Source of the DNA: Shewanella fodinae
Lineage (GTDB): Bacteria > Pseudomonadota > Gammaproteobacteria > Enterobacterales > Shewanellaceae
DNA length: 64,000 nucleotides
NCBI RefSeq assembly: GCF_014651955.1
Contig: NZ_BMXW01000007.1
Coordinates: forward strand, 1-64,000
Reading direction: 5' to 3'
The translations under genes and the position numbers were made by a program. Each line of letters starts with the position of its first letter. Positions within the stretch are counted from its first letter, which is position 1. Positions 63,967-64,000 of the stretch are shown here, piece by piece. The notes under the pieces are model-generated. The model was not told the origin of the DNA and ran no database searches. It worked only from the letters and a program-made list of their open reading frames with translations.

Positions 63967-64000
63967 GCCTCAGCTCCCTTGGCTTACAGCGACTGCATAG

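Overview
This window looks like a stretch of a gammaproteobacterial chromosome, most likely Shewanella or a close relative in the Shewanellaceae. The inference rests on gene content and order: Trm112-lpxK-msbA with comEC beside it; lolCDE next to a PilZ gene, mfd and csiV; gsk-hemH-adk-cnoX-htpG-recR-ybaB-dnaX-apt; and a complete isc cluster followed by cysE, trmJ and suhB. No rRNA, tRNA, CRISPR array or insertion sequence was recognised. Most of the window has ordinary, even base composition. The first ~2.2 kb is visibly more AT-rich and looks like the edge of an acquired segment.

Layout. 1-2.2 kb: end of an unidentified reading frame and a large protein with a C-terminal PD-(D/E)XK nuclease motif, possibly one gene broken by a frameshift. 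2.2-2.55 kb: gene-free junction with a perfect inverted repeat. 2.55-8.0 kb (minus): Trm112-like protein, lpxK, msbA (lipid A phosphorylation and export) and comEC. 8.0-8.5 kb: DUF2062 protein. 8.5-11.7 kb (minus): lolC-lolD-lolE lipoprotein release system. 11.9-17.0 kb (plus): PilZ protein, mfd and csiV. 17-19 kb (minus): acylphosphatase, ycfP, nagZ. 19.3-25.5 kb: sdaA, cysB, an unrecognised membrane-anchored protein, topA. 25.8-31.1 kb: astB, a large Ig-like surface lipoprotein, a DAACS symporter. 31.2-42.3 kb (all minus): gsk, hemH, adk, cnoX-like, htpG, recR, ybaB, dnaX, apt, ybaN. 42.5-43.9 kb: dusC and a small DksA/TraR zinc-finger protein. 44-52 kb (minus): ndk, iscX, fdx, hscA, hscB, iscA, iscU, iscS, iscR, cysE, trmJ. 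52.2-55.4 kb: suhB, psiE, PilZ, an orphan ParA with a ribbon-helix-helix partner, yecH. 55.4-59.5 kb: BtsS/BtsR-type two-component system and a CstA-family transporter. 59.6-64 kb (minus): siroheme precursor dehydrogenase, a DUF2007/zinc-ribbon protein, secF, secD.

How genes work together. LpxK makes lipid IVA and MsbA flips the finished lipid A-core; LolCDE releases lipoproteins to the outer membrane; SecDF helps drive protein export. The isc operon builds Fe-S clusters under IscR control, with two IscR-like 25-bp sites visible upstream of iscR. Its products would serve SdaA, Fdx and IscR itself. CysB and CysE (cysteine supply) and the siroheme gene (sulfite/nitrite reduction) relate to the same sulfur economy. 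RecR, YbaB and DnaX form the usual replication/repair cluster.

Most notable signals: (1) six direct repeats of an ACCGCTCA-type motif at 20-21 bp steps just upstream of the cstA-type transporter and downstream of btsSR, an expanded version of the operator known for the E. coli response regulator; (2) a nine-A run in dnaX followed at once by a -1 frame stop, predicting a short gamma form by slippage; (3) the AT-rich nuclease gene at the left edge; (4) an orphan ParA/RHH pair. I did not find a clearly new multi-gene system; the left-edge nuclease is the best candidate for part of one, and its neighbours lie outside the window.
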